Positions 1-7,618 of a stretch of DNA of 10,543 nucleotides are shown one piece after another; position 1 is the stretch's first letter, and the number at the start of each line of letters is the position of its first letter. This DNA is from Wenzhouxiangella sp. (GTDB taxonomy: Bacteria; Pseudomonadota; Gammaproteobacteria; Xanthomonadales; Wenzhouxiangellaceae): NCBI GenBank assembly GCA_007135355.1, contig SLJA01000213.1, positions 1 through 10,543 on the forward strand. Direction: 5' to 3'. Made by a program: the position numbers and the translations under genes. The notes below the pieces were generated by a model. The model searched no databases. It saw only the letters and a program-made list of their open reading frames with translations, and was not told the origin of the DNA.

Positions 1-44
1 ATCAAAGGAAGGCTGCGCTGTCGCTTCGCCCCGTGCTTTTTTCC

Positions 45-194
45 TCGCGCGGAGGCGCGGAGCCGCAGAGGAACGCAGAGGATATAACCCAAAACAAGAT
101 GACGCTGGAACCAGGCAAGGGAACCCAGCCGACGGCACGGAAGAAATAACGCTTTTTCCTCAGCGCCCCTGTGCGGCTCAGCGTCTCTGCGTGA
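45..194. repeat. Imperfect inverted repeat pair (37-base arms)
   Basis: The arm at 45-81 and the arm at 158-194 are reverse complements of each other at about 29 of 37 positions by hand alignment, with 76 bases between them. Both are built from CTCTGCG / TGCGGCTC-like words. A T-run followed by CCTC precedes each arm on the plus strand (35-46 and 151-161), so a short direct-repeat component is also present. This looks like two diverged copies of a dispersed non-coding repeat rather than a gene. It lies just past the nqrM stop, so the operon transcript may run into it and could fold into a long imperfect stem. I see no clear stem followed by a U-run on the minus strand that would make a standard terminator. 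Confidence 0.55.
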
Positions 195-214
195 TGCTCT
201 AGTGGCGCTTAAAG

Positions 215-400
215 CTAGTCACTCTCGATCGACTGACGCGCCCCGCAGGTCTTGGGTGTGCGCCCGCACGGACACTCGGCCTGTGACCCCACGCCGCCGC
301 AGGAGCCCTTGATCGGTGCCCTGCCCATCAGCACGCCGACCATCATGGCCAGGAACAAGCCCAGGATGACGACGACGCTCAGGATCAAAGTGGTCAGCAT
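215..400 (-). CDS. nqrM: NqrM, Na+-NQR maturation protein (DUF539 family)
   Basis: This small 61-residue membrane protein is needed for assembly of the sodium-pumping NADH:quinone oxidoreductase; in Vibrio the family is linked to delivery of iron to the NqrD/NqrE centre. One hydrophobic segment spans about residues 3-25, followed by the family signature GSCGG (Cys34) and three more cysteines (43, 45, 52) in a short polar tail, the expected metal-handling set. The ATG at 398-400 shares one base with the apbE stop (TAATG junction). It has a strong ribosome site, GGAGG (minus strand, 407-411), six bases upstream. It is the last gene of the nqr operon, its usual place. Identification rests on the motif, the size and the position. 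Confidence 0.93.
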   Translation of the reverse strand: MLTTLILSVVVILGLFLAMMVGVLMGRAPIKGSCGGVGSQAECPCGRTPKTCGARQSIESD

Positions 401-1437
401 TACAAGCCTCCGGTTTCAATCAGTCGGACGAATGCCGGCGTCAATCGCTCGCTGAGCTCCTCGCCGTCGGCCAGTAGCCAGAGTACCGCCAGGTCATGCT
501 CGATAGCAAGTGCCCAGGCCTCTTCGATGGGCAGAATGCTGAGCGCTGTAGCAATCACGTCGGCCGTGCTGCAGCGCGCCGCGGCGGCAGTCACCGAGAC
601 CGTGTTGTGAGCAACGGGAAAACCGGTGCGCGGATCAATCAGGTGCGAAAAACGACGGCCGTCGGCTTCGAAAAAATTTCTGTAGTCTCCACTCGTTGTA
701 ATGGCTACTTCACGCAAATTGATAACATCATGCAGCTCTCGCACGCCCGCCAGCGGCCGTTCGATGGCAATCCGCCAGGGTTGTCCATCCGGTCTCGTCC
801 CGTGGGTGCGCAGGTCACCGCCAATTTCGACCAGGAAGCCGGAAACGCCGGTATCGATTAGATGGTCGGCGATCACGTCAACCCCCCAACCCTTGGCAAT
901 GGCCGACAAGTCCAGGAACACGCCGCCGGTTTGCGTCAGCGCTGCGCTATCCGGGTCGAATTCCAGCTGCTGCCAGCCCACCCGCTCCATGGTCTGGCGA
1001 ATCTTGTCGTTCTCGGGGATATCGTCCCGCCGCCGCTCCGGACCGAAACCCCACAGATTGACCAGCGGGCCGGCGGTCGGATCGAAAGCGCCTTCGGTGA
1101 GCTCGGCCCAGTACAGAGCCTCGGCCAGCACCGTGGCAAAGCCCACCGGCAAGCTCACGCGTTCGCCCGCTTCGGCCCGATTGAACGCGCTGATGACCGA
1201 ATCAGGACGATAGGTGCTCATCTCGGCATTGACCTGATCGAGCAGGGTTTCGATGTTGGCGCGCAGTTCAGGACCGCTGACCCCGGCGGGCAGCTGCGAG
1301 ATACGCACGGTCCAGACCGTGCCCATGGTGGCGCCGCTGAAAGTAATCGGTTCGCGCGGCTGTTCGCAGGCCGCCAGCAGCAGCGCCAGGACCAGCGCAA
1401 GGACGCCCGGCCGCGGCCGGCGCTGTCGCTTAACCAC
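400..1437 (-). CDS. apbE: ApbE-type FAD:protein FMN transferase, lipoprotein
   Basis: ApbE splits FAD and attaches FMN by a phosphoester bond to a threonine in target proteins; here the targets are NqrB and NqrC of the same operon. It should be anchored on the periplasmic side: a basic N-terminus (KRQRR) and a hydrophobic stretch end in the lipobox LLAAC. Family motifs in order are GATMGT, GAFDPTAGPLVNLWGFG, LDLSAIAKGWGVD, EIGGDLRTHG, ITTSGDYRNF and SHLIDPRTGFP, followed by the ATALS segment typical of the metal site. Length, about 345 residues, is normal. No ATG is available at the start. I chose GTG at 1437, which puts the basic residues at the N-terminus; TTG at 1449 (349 residues) and TTG at 1440 are alternatives. 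None has a good ribosome site, and all overlap the end of nqrF, so translational coupling is likely. Confidence 0.95.
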   Translation of the reverse strand: MVKRQRRPRPGVLALVLALLLAACEQPREPITFSGATMGTVWTVRISQLPAGVSGPELRANIETLLDQVNAEMSTYRPDSVISAFNRAEAGERVSLPVGFATVLAEALYWAELTEGAFDPTAGPLVNLWGFGPERRRDDIPENDKIRQTMERVGWQQLEFDPDSAALTQTGGVFLDLSAIAKGWGVDVIADHLIDTGVSGFLVEIGGDLRTHGTRPDGQPWRIAIERPLAGVRELHDVINLREVAITTSGDYRNFFEADGRRFSHLIDPRTGFPVAHNTVSVTAAAARCSTADVIATALSILPIEEAWALAIEHDLAVLWLLADGEELSERLTPAFVRLIETGGL

Positions 1438-2665
1438 CAAAATCGTCAAGCAGAATGTTTTCCGGCTCCACGCCCAGATCGTCGAGCATGCTCAGAACCG
1501 CTGCATTCATCATCGGTGGCCCGCACAGGTAGTACTCGCAGTCCTCGGGCGCCGGGTGGTCTTTCAAGTAGTTGTCCAGCGCGACCTGGTGGATAAAGCC
1601 GGTATAGCCGGTCCAGTTGTCTTCAGGCAGGGGATCGGACAGCGCCAGATGCCAGGTAAAGTTCTCGTGCTCGGCCGCCAGCTGGTCGAATTCTTCCACA
1701 TAAAACGCCTCGCGCAAGGACCGCGCGCCGTACCAGAAAGTGATCTTGCGCTTGCTGTTGAGCCGGTTGAGCTGATCGAAGATATGCGAGCGCAACGGCG
1801 CCATGCCGGCCCCGCCACCAATGAAGACCATCTCGGCGTCGGTGTCCTTGGCGAAGAACTCGCCAAATGGGCCAAAAACGGTCACCTTGTCGCCCGGTTT
1901 CAGATTGAACAGGTAGGTGGAGGCCACGCCCGGCGGCGCATCGGCCTGGCGCGGCGGCGGCGTGGCGATGCGGATGTTGAACTTGAGCACGCCCTTCTCT
2001 TCCGGGTAGTTGGCCATGGAGTAGGCCCTGACCGTCTCCTGTTCGCGATTGTTCAGGCTGAGCTTGAACAGGTCGAAGCGCTCCCAGTCATCCCGATACT
2101 CCTTGAGTACCTGGAAGTTGGAGAAATGCGCTTCGAAGGCGGGGATGGCGAACTGCATGAAGCCGCCGGCGCGGAAATGAATGTCCAGGTCCTCGGGCAA
2201 CCTGAGGACCAGTTCCTTGATGAAGGTCGCCACATTGTCGTTGGAGATGACCTCGCACTCGATCTTCTTCACACCGAAGAATTCCTCGGGCACCTCGATT
2301 TTCATGTCGCGTTTGACCGCGACCTGGCAGGACAGGCGCAGGCCCTCGCGGATCTCGCCGCGACTCAGTTTCTCGCGCTCGGTCGGTAACGCATCCCCGC
2401 CCCCATCGATGACCTTGCACACGCACTGGCCACAAGTACCCCCTCCGCCGCAGGCGGACGACAGGAAGATGCCCTGCTCGGCCAGGGTGCCCAACAGCTT
2501 GCCGCCGGCGCTGGTGCTGACCGTCTTGTCCGGATCGCCGTTGATTTCGATGTTGACCTCGCCGGTGCTGACCAGCTTGGCCCGGGCGACCAGGATCATG
2601 GCCACCATGACCAGCACCGCCCCGGTGAACATCACCACGCCGGCGATGATTTCGGTCCAGATCAC
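1430..2665 (-). CDS. nqrF: NqrF, NADH-oxidising subunit of Na+-NQR
   Basis: This is the electron-entry subunit. It oxidises NADH in the cytoplasm and passes electrons through FAD to a 2Fe-2S cluster and on into the membrane subunits. The 411-residue protein has one N-terminal membrane helix (about 5-27). A ferredoxin domain follows, with Cys72, Cys78, Cys81 and Cys113 (CX5CX2CX31C). Next comes a ferredoxin-reductase module with the FAD motif RAYSMAN (213-219), the NADH-binding loop GGGAGMAP (283-290) and CGPP (381-384). It ends in the family-typical DDFGG. The start is GTG at 2663-2665, which overlaps the nqrE stop by four bases (GTGA). A G-rich ribosome site (GGGGGTG, minus strand, 2671-2677) lies five bases upstream. 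Full length with all key residues present. Confidence 0.98.
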   Translation of the reverse strand: MIWTEIIAGVVMFTGAVLVMVAMILVARAKLVSTGEVNIEINGDPDKTVSTSAGGKLLGTLAEQGIFLSSACGGGGTCGQCVCKVIDGGGDALPTEREKLSRGEIREGLRLSCQVAVKRDMKIEVPEEFFGVKKIECEVISNDNVATFIKELVLRLPEDLDIHFRAGGFMQFAIPAFEAHFSNFQVLKEYRDDWERFDLFKLSLNNREQETVRAYSMANYPEEKGVLKFNIRIATPPPRQADAPPGVASTYLFNLKPGDKVTVFGPFGEFFAKDTDAEMVFIGGGAGMAPLRSHIFDQLNRLNSKRKITFWYGARSLREAFYVEEFDQLAAEHENFTWHLALSDPLPEDNWTGYTGFIHQVALDNYLKDHPAPEDCEYYLCGPPMMNAAVLSMLDDLGVEPENILLDDFGG

Positions 2666-3282
2666 AGCTGCACCCCCGCAAACGACATGAAGCCCAGCGA
2701 CATCAGCCCGGTAATGACAAACACGATCCCCAGACCCCTTAAGCCTTCCGGCACGTCGCTGTACTTGAGTTTTTCACGAATCGCGGCCAGCAGCACGATG
2801 GCCAGTGCCCAGCCGAAGCCGGCGCCGAAGCCGAACACTACCGACTCGCCGAATTGGTAGTTGCGCTCGACCATGAACAGGCTGGCGCCCAGGATCGCGC
2901 AGTTGACCGTGATCAGCGGCAGGAAGATGCCCAGCGCGTTATACAGCGCCGGCACGTAGCGATCCAGCACCATTTCCAGGATCTGCACGATGGCCGCGAT
3001 CAGGCCGATATAGCACATCAGGCCCAGAAAACGCAGGTCGACCTGCTCCAGCGCGGCGATGCCGGTCCATGCCAGCGCGCCCTCGTCAAGGAAATTGTGC
3101 AGAATGAAATTGTTGACCGGAACGGTCAGGGTCAGCACCACGATCACGGCAATGCCCAAACCCAGCGCGGTTTCCACTTTCTTGGAGATGGCCAGAAACG
3201 TGCACATACCGAGAAAAAAGGCCAGCGCCATGTTCTCAACGAACACGGCGCGGATGAACAGGCTGAGGTAATGCTCGAACAT
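2662..3282 (-). CDS. nqrE: NqrE, integral membrane subunit of Na+-NQR
   Basis: NqrE is a six-helix membrane subunit, homologous to RnfA and to NqrD. It forms a pseudo-symmetric pair with NqrD and shares an iron centre that relays electrons across the membrane. The 206-residue sequence is hydrophobic throughout. It keeps the two expected metal cysteines in half-helix motifs: Cys27 in FLGMCTF and Cys128 in ITVNCAI. Other family blocks are ENMALAFFLG, QILEM, YNALGIFLPL and KYSDVPEGLRGLG, and it ends in SFAGVQL. The stretch between VPVNN and QILEM is about seven residues longer than in Vibrio NqrE as I remember it. The ATG follows the nqrD stop by 14 bases, with only a weak GGCGGAT-like ribosome site. 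Confidence 0.97.
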   Translation of the reverse strand: MFEHYLSLFIRAVFVENMALAFFLGMCTFLAISKKVETALGLGIAVIVVLTLTVPVNNFILHNFLDEGALAWTGIAALEQVDLRFLGLMCYIGLIAAIVQILEMVLDRYVPALYNALGIFLPLITVNCAILGASLFMVERNYQFGESVVFGFGAGFGWALAIVLLAAIREKLKYSDVPEGLRGLGIVFVITGLMSLGFMSFAGVQL

Positions 3283-3296
3283 GATCCGCCCGCCCC

Positions 3297-3965
3297 TTAA
3301 AACGCCGGACTGGTCCGGGTGTTGGGCCCGATTTCATAGGGCTCTGTTTCGACCTGCTCAACGCGCACGCTACGCAGAATCCAGATAAAGCCGCCGATCA
3401 GGAAGAAGGCACTGGGCGGCAGCAGCATCAGGCCATTGGGGATGTACCAGCCGCCCTCGCTGGCCAGCGCCATCAACTGCACACCGAACACACTGCCGGA
3501 GCCGAACAGTTCGCGCGAAAAACCGACAGCCAGCAGCACCACGGAATAGCCCAGTGCATTGCCGAACCCGTCAACTGCCGAAATCCACGGTGGGTTCTGC
3601 ATGGCAAAGGCCTCGGCTCGTCCGAGCACGATGCAGTTGGTGATGATCAACCCGACAAACACCGACAGCTCGCGACTGAGCTGAAAAGCATAAGCCTGCA
3701 GGAACTGATCGACCACGATCACCAGCGCGGTGATGATGGTCATCTGCACGATGATGCGGATGTTCGACGGGATCATGTTGCGGATGACCGAGACAAAGAA
3801 ATTCGACAGGGTCAGCACGAAGATCACCGCCAGGCACATGGTCACGGTGGTTGACAGTTTGGTGGTGATGGCCAGGGCCGAACAGATTCCGAGGATCTGC
3901 AGGGCAATCGGGTTGTTGGCAAAAATCGGAGCAAACAAGACTTCGCGTGTTTTCAACTGTGCCAT
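3297..3965 (-). CDS. nqrD: NqrD, integral membrane subunit of Na+-NQR
   Basis: NqrD is the membrane partner of NqrE, homologous to RnfE. With NqrE it holds the intramembrane iron centre between the NqrF 2Fe-2S cluster and the FMN of NqrC. The 222-residue protein is strongly hydrophobic. It carries the expected metal cysteines Cys28 (LQILGICSAL) and Cys111 (IITNCIVLGRAEAFA), and the conserved DGFGNALGYS and GWYIPNGLMLLPPSAFFLIG blocks. The polar C-terminal tail of about 25 residues after the last helix is slightly longer than in Vibrio, as I remember it. The ATG directly abuts the nqrC stop (TAAATG) with no gap. A good ribosome site, GGAGAGG (minus strand, 3974-3980), lies inside the end of nqrC, so the two genes are likely coupled. 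Confidence 0.97.
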   Translation of the reverse strand: MAQLKTREVLFAPIFANNPIALQILGICSALAITTKLSTTVTMCLAVIFVLTLSNFFVSVIRNMIPSNIRIIVQMTIITALVIVVDQFLQAYAFQLSRELSVFVGLIITNCIVLGRAEAFAMQNPPWISAVDGFGNALGYSVVLLAVGFSRELFGSGSVFGVQLMALASEGGWYIPNGLMLLPPSAFFLIGGFIWILRSVRVEQVETEPYEIGPNTRTSPAF

Positions 3966-4745
3966 TTACATCACCTCTCCAGCTCGAATTCGGCTTTCCA
4001 GTCGGGTCAGATAAGTGCCGTAGCCTTCCTCCCCCAGCCAGAAGCGCACCATGTTTTCCACCCCCTTGGAGGTGATCGTTGCGCCGGTCAAACCATCGAC
4101 GCGGTAGTCAGCGTCAGCCACGCCTTCGGGCGTCCGTCCGCGATCCACGCGGAACACCGCGTTGCCGGCCTGGTCGCGAACTCGCCGACCCACCCAGTTT
4201 TCCTGCCAGCGCGGGTTGTCGATCTCTCCGCCCAGACCCGGCGTCTCGCCGTGTTCAAAAAAACTGATCCCGGCCACGGTCCGCAAATCCGGCTCCAGGG
4301 CCAGAAAGGCATACATGGTGGACCACAGGCCATAAGCATGCACCGGCAGAATGATGCGCTCCAGTTGACCGCCATCGTCATAGGCCAGAAACACTTCGCC
4401 GTAGTGGGTGCGGCGGCCGATGCCGGCCGGATCACCGCTCAGCGCCCGACTCTGAGCCGGATCACGCACTGCACGGACCGGATCGAAGCCACCGGGTGGA
4501 TCGACATAGCTGCCCGTATCAAAGTCAATGATGCGTCGTTCGATGCGCTCGAAGGCGGCACTAACGTTCATGCCGGGCTCGTAGAGTCCGGCCGCGCGCA
4601 AGACATTGAGCTGGCGGAAGGCGGCGCGATTTTCTTCCTGCAGCGGGCGCAGGGTCACCGCCGCGGTCGAAACGATCACCGCGCAGACCAGGCAGACACC
4701 CACGGCGACCCGAAGGACATTGCCAATGCTGTTTTTATCCTTCAC
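3966..4745 (-). CDS. nqrC: NqrC, FMN-carrying subunit of Na+-NQR
   Basis: NqrC has one N-terminal membrane helix and a periplasmic domain that carries covalently bound FMN. It passes electrons from the NqrD/NqrE iron centre to the FMN of NqrB. The attachment motif is DGLTGAT near the C-terminus; the last Thr (residue 223 in this numbering) is the expected FMN site, close to Thr225 in Vibrio. The block HGETPGLGGEI is also typical. I start the gene at GTG 4743-4745. That gives 259 residues beginning KDKNSIGNVLRV after the initiator, a family-like N-terminus, with a strong ribosome site GGAGGT (minus strand, 4751-4756) five bases upstream. The longer reading from 4781 adds 12 unlikely residues. 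The gene overlaps the end of nqrB by 11 bases. Confidence 0.97.
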   Translation of the reverse strand: MKDKNSIGNVLRVAVGVCLVCAVIVSTAAVTLRPLQEENRAAFRQLNVLRAAGLYEPGMNVSAAFERIERRIIDFDTGSYVDPPGGFDPVRAVRDPAQSRALSGDPAGIGRRTHYGEVFLAYDDGGQLERIILPVHAYGLWSTMYAFLALEPDLRTVAGISFFEHGETPGLGGEIDNPRWQENWVGRRVRDQAGNAVFRVDRGRTPEGVADADYRVDGLTGATITSKGVENMVRFWLGEEGYGTYLTRLESRIRAGEVM

Positions 4746-5991
4746 CCGGCACCTCCAGCAAGCGACGTTTGCGGCGCGCAATATTGGCTTTGATGACCAG
4801 ATAATCGATCAGGGGCGCGCACAGGTTGCCGAACAGAATAGCCAACATGACCCCTTCAGGGAAAGCCGGATTGACCACCCTAATCAATACCACCATCACG
4901 CCGATCAGGATGCCGAACACCCATTTGCCGGCGTTGGTCATAGACGCAGAGACCGGGTCGGTGGCCATGTAGACCAGGCCGAAGGCGAAGCCACCCAGGG
5001 TCAGGTGCCAGTACCAGGGCATGGCGAACATGGGGTTGGTTTCGCTGCCGGCCCAGTTGAGCACGCTGGCCATGGCGATCATGCCCAGCAACATACTCAG
5101 CATGATGCGCCAGGATGCGATCTTGGTCAGCAGCAGGATCACCGCACCGAAGGCGATCACCAGGGTGGAAGTCTCGCCTATGGAGCCCTGGATGCCGCCC
5201 AGCGCGGTCTGCATCCAGGTCAGGTCCACTTCCGGCGTTAGTGAGGCATTGGCGGTCAGGCCGGCGCTGAAATCGAGGTCGCCCAGGGCGGCCATGGCCA
5301 GCGGCGTGGCGCCGGAGAAGCCGTCGACCGCAGTCCAGATCGAGTCCCCGGTCAGGTAAGCCGGATAAGCAAAGAACAGGAAAGCGCGCCCGGTCAAGGC
5401 CGGGTTGAGGAAATTCTTGCCGGTGCCGCCAAAGACTTCCTTGCCCACGACCACGCCAAAGGTGATCCCTAAGAACACCATCCACAGCGGAATGGCCGGC
5501 GGCAGAATCAGCGTGTACAGAATGCCGGTGACGAAAAAACCCTCGTTGACCTCGTGGCCACGCTTCCAGGCGAACAGACCCTCCCAGATGAATCCGCCTA
5601 GATAGGTCACGATCATTATCGGTACGTAGTACACAGCGCCGTGCAGCAGGTTGGCGATCCAGTTGGTGTGGTCGAAGCCGATCAGCATGGCGACCAGGTC
5701 GCTACGCCAGCCGGGGATCGGGCTGTAGCCGAACTCGCTGATCTGCAAGTTGGCCTGGTAGCCGACATTGATCATGCCGAAAAACAGCGCCGGCAGCGCG
5801 GCGAACCACACCGTCATCATCACCCGCTTCAAATCCAGCCCGTCGCGCACGTGCGCCGTCGCCCGCGTGGTGCTGGGCGGGCTGTACAGCATGGTGTCGA
5901 ACATTTCATAAAAGGTGTAATACCGGTGGTATTTGCCGCCGCGCTCGAAATGCGGGGCAATGCGCCGGTCAACGAAGGCTCTCAGTCCCAC
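4735..5991 (-). CDS. nqrB: NqrB, FMN- and riboflavin-binding membrane subunit of Na+-NQR
   Basis: NqrB is the largest membrane subunit (418 residues, normal length). It carries one covalent FMN, binds riboflavin and contributes to sodium translocation and the quinone site. The flavin attachment motif DGFSGAT has Thr229 as the expected FMN residue. Conserved blocks include HVRDGLDLKR, HEVNEGFFVTG, GITFGVVVGKEVFGGTGKNFLNPAL, GRAFLFFAYP, ATDPVSAS and RVVNPAFPEGVMLAIL. The GTG start at 5989-5991 directly follows the nqrA stop (TGA then GTG, no gap). A strong ribosome site AGGAGG (minus strand, 5997-6002) lies five bases upstream, inside the last codons of nqrA. All recognisable family features are intact. 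Confidence 0.98.
   Translation of the reverse strand: MGLRAFVDRRIAPHFERGGKYHRYYTFYEMFDTMLYSPPSTTRATAHVRDGLDLKRVMMTVWFAALPALFFGMINVGYQANLQISEFGYSPIPGWRSDLVAMLIGFDHTNWIANLLHGAVYYVPIMIVTYLGGFIWEGLFAWKRGHEVNEGFFVTGILYTLILPPAIPLWMVFLGITFGVVVGKEVFGGTGKNFLNPALTGRAFLFFAYPAYLTGDSIWTAVDGFSGATPLAMAALGDLDFSAGLTANASLTPEVDLTWMQTALGGIQGSIGETSTLVIAFGAVILLLTKIASWRIMLSMLLGMIAMASVLNWAGSETNPMFAMPWYWHLTLGGFAFGLVYMATDPVSASMTNAGKWVFGILIGVMVVLIRVVNPAFPEGVMLAILFGNLCAPLIDYLVIKANIARRKRRLLEVPGEG
4751..4756 (-). promoter_or_regulatory. Ribosome binding site deciding the nqrC GTG start
   Basis: GGAGGT on the minus strand lies five bases before GTG 4743-4745 and inside nqrB. It is the reason for preferring the 259-residue form of NqrC over the 271-residue reading, whose start at 4781 would lie upstream of this site. 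Confidence 0.85.
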
Positions 5992-7338
5992 TCAACCCTC
6001 CTTTTGAATCTGTTCGAGCACGTCCCGGAGGATCGGACCGTACTCGTATTTACCCACGCACACGTAAGTGCACAAGGCCAGGTCTTCTTCGATCAACTCC
6101 AGCGCGCCAAGGTTTTCGGCCATCTCCAGATCGCCGACAATCAGCGAGCGCAGCAGCTGGGTCGGCAGGACGTCCATGGGCATGACCATCTCGTATTGTC
6201 CAAGCGGCACCATGGCACGCTCGCTGCCGTTGGTGGTACTGGTCAGATCGAAACGCCGCCCGCGCATCAGGCTGGACAGGTAAATATTCATCTTGGAGTG
6301 GCGAGTCAGCCCGGGCGAGAGATAGCCGAACAGGCGGCGCTCGCGGTCTTCGCGAATGACCGTGACCTGGTTGGCCCAGCGGCTTAGCCAGGCCAACCCC
6401 TCGCGGGCATGGTGACCGCCGAAAACGGACCCGGAGATGATCCGGTTGGGCCCTTCGAGCAGGTTGCCGCGGCACAGCTCGTCGGTGCTGGCGCCGAGCC
6501 GGGTTCGAACCAGGCGCGGCCGCTCGACGCGCGGACCGGTCAGTGCCACCACGCGCTGAGTGTAACGCTGGCCGCTGACGAACAGATGGCCGATGGCGAT
6601 CACGTCCTGGTAGTCGACCGTCCACACCGCGCGCTGGCGACCCACCGGGCACAGGTAGTGAATGTGCGTGCCGAAATTGCCAGCCGGGTGCGGGCCGGCA
6701 AAGACCTCTTCCTGGATGCCTTCGCCGGCAAACGAGGGCAACGGCGACTCCGGCGGCCGGGCGACCCAGACCGGGCCATCGGTGAGGCTTTTGAGCACCT
6801 TCAGCCCGTTTTCGAAGGCCTCGAGTTCCGGCTCGATGATCACGGCCGGATCCGGCGCCAGCGGTTGGGTGTCGATCACCCGGACGAAAATGGCGGCCGG
6901 TTCACTGTCGACTGGCGGGCTCTGGCCGAACGGGCGCGTGCGAATGGCGGTCCACTCGCCGGACTCGATCAGCAACGCGCGCGTGTAATCACGTTTGAGG
7001 CCGGATAAAGAGCGCGGGCGATAACTGTCAAAGGGCTGATCACCTTCGCCATCGCTGGTGTCGATCACCAACGACTGCATGAAGCGTTTCTCACCGCGAT
7101 GAATCGCACTGACGCGACCGGCGGCCGGCGCGGTAAAGCGAACACCCGGATTTTTCTTGTCTTCGAAGACCAGTTGACCGCGGCGCACCCGATCGCCCTC
7201 GGCGACATGCAGCGTCGGCCGCATACCGGGATAGTCACCGCCCAGCAGGGCCACTGAGCGAACGCTCGGACCGCTTTCGACCCGCTGCTCGGGGCTGCCC
7301 TGCAGCGGCAGGTCTAGCCCCTTCTGGATCCGGATCAT
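5992..7338 (-). CDS. nqrA: NqrA, peripheral subunit of Na+-NQR
   Basis: NqrA is the large cytoplasmic-side subunit of the sodium pump. It is related to RnfC but lacks its own iron-sulfur clusters, and with NqrB it is implicated in ubiquinone binding. The 448-residue product opens with the family start MIRIQKGLDLPL. It contains GMRPTLHV, the barrel-sandwich segment FEDKKNPGVRFTAPAAGRV, RTRPFG, the GPHPAG block, YQDVIAIGHL, TTNGSERAMVPLG and the C-terminal LCTYVCVGKYEYGPILR. I chose the ATG at 7338 because it matches the family N-terminus; an ATG at 7347 adds three residues. The GAGGG ribosome site is about 11 bases from the first and only 2-3 from the second, neither ideal. It is the first gene of the operon, so the nqr promoter should lie upstream, in 7339-7682. 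Confidence 0.97.
   Translation of the reverse strand: MIRIQKGLDLPLQGSPEQRVESGPSVRSVALLGGDYPGMRPTLHVAEGDRVRRGQLVFEDKKNPGVRFTAPAAGRVSAIHRGEKRFMQSLVIDTSDGEGDQPFDSYRPRSLSGLKRDYTRALLIESGEWTAIRTRPFGQSPPVDSEPAAIFVRVIDTQPLAPDPAVIIEPELEAFENGLKVLKSLTDGPVWVARPPESPLPSFAGEGIQEEVFAGPHPAGNFGTHIHYLCPVGRQRAVWTVDYQDVIAIGHLFVSGQRYTQRVVALTGPRVERPRLVRTRLGASTDELCRGNLLEGPNRIISGSVFGGHHAREGLAWLSRWANQVTVIREDRERRLFGYLSPGLTRHSKMNIYLSSLMRGRRFDLTSTTNGSERAMVPLGQYEMVMPMDVLPTQLLRSLIVGDLEMAENLGALELIEEDLALCTYVCVGKYEYGPILRDVLEQIQKEG
5997..6002 (-). promoter_or_regulatory. Ribosome binding site deciding the nqrB GTG start
   Basis: A perfect AGGAGG on the minus strand sits five bases before the GTG at 5989-5991 and within the nqrA 3' end. 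It supports the non-ATG start of nqrB and implies that ribosomes finishing nqrA can begin nqrB at once. Confidence 0.85.
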
Positions 7339-7602
7339 ATTGTTCATTTCCCTCGCTGAAACGCGACTCGACCGTCCATGCCGCGCCGCTTCGATACCCC
7401 ATCAACCTCTTGTCGCTCGCCGTATTGGCTCTGCGCGGCCGCTGTCCGCGGGCCTGCATCAAGCCTGTTTTTATCGGTCTATTGCCGACTCAAGAGACGA
7501 TTGCTGGGCCGACTTTTGTCGGCAACCGTGGCTAAGCTACCAGCTTGCCCGCTCGGAAATCAAGCAAAACAGATACCCCTTCTGTGCGTGGTTGATGATC
7601 AG

Positions 7603-7618
7603 AGCTGTGCGCACAGCT
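7603..7618. promoter_or_regulatory. Perfect 16-base palindrome, probable operator
   Basis: AGCTGTGCGCACAGCT is a perfect dyad with no spacer. Its last base is the first base of the -35 box TTGACC of the rightward promoter, a position where a bound dimeric regulator would act on that promoter. It is also 265 bases upstream of the nqrA start, so it could serve either gene set. It does not fit the LexA (CTGT-N8-ACAG), FNR or CRP patterns. The binding protein is unknown, and operator function is inferred from symmetry and position only. Confidence 0.5.

Noticed and set aside
1..214. CRISPR array or tRNA in the non-coding left edge.
   Set aside because: Only two diverged and oppositely oriented repeat copies are present, with no regular spacing and no cloverleaf.
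862..1596. A 244-residue open frame on the plus strand across the apbE/nqrF junction.
   Set aside because: It is rich in Arg, Pro and Gly and antisense to two well-identified genes; a GC-rich shadow frame.
1253..2389. A 378-residue open frame on the plus strand.
   Set aside because: It is antisense to the nqrF gene and the start of apbE, both certain from cofactor motifs, and its own composition is not protein-like.
4746..4781. A longer NqrC starting at 4781.
   Set aside because: The GTG at 4745 has an excellent ribosome site and gives a family-like N-terminus and length; the extra 12 residues do not resemble NqrC.
7393..7579. GATACCCC repeated at 7393-7400 and 7572-7579.
   Set aside because: An eight-base direct repeat 179 bases apart is weak evidence, and no further copies or symmetric arrangement were seen.
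7603..7618. The palindrome as a LexA (SOS) box.
   Set aside because: The CTGT and ACAG half-sites are separated by four bases rather than the eight of the gammaproteobacterial LexA box.
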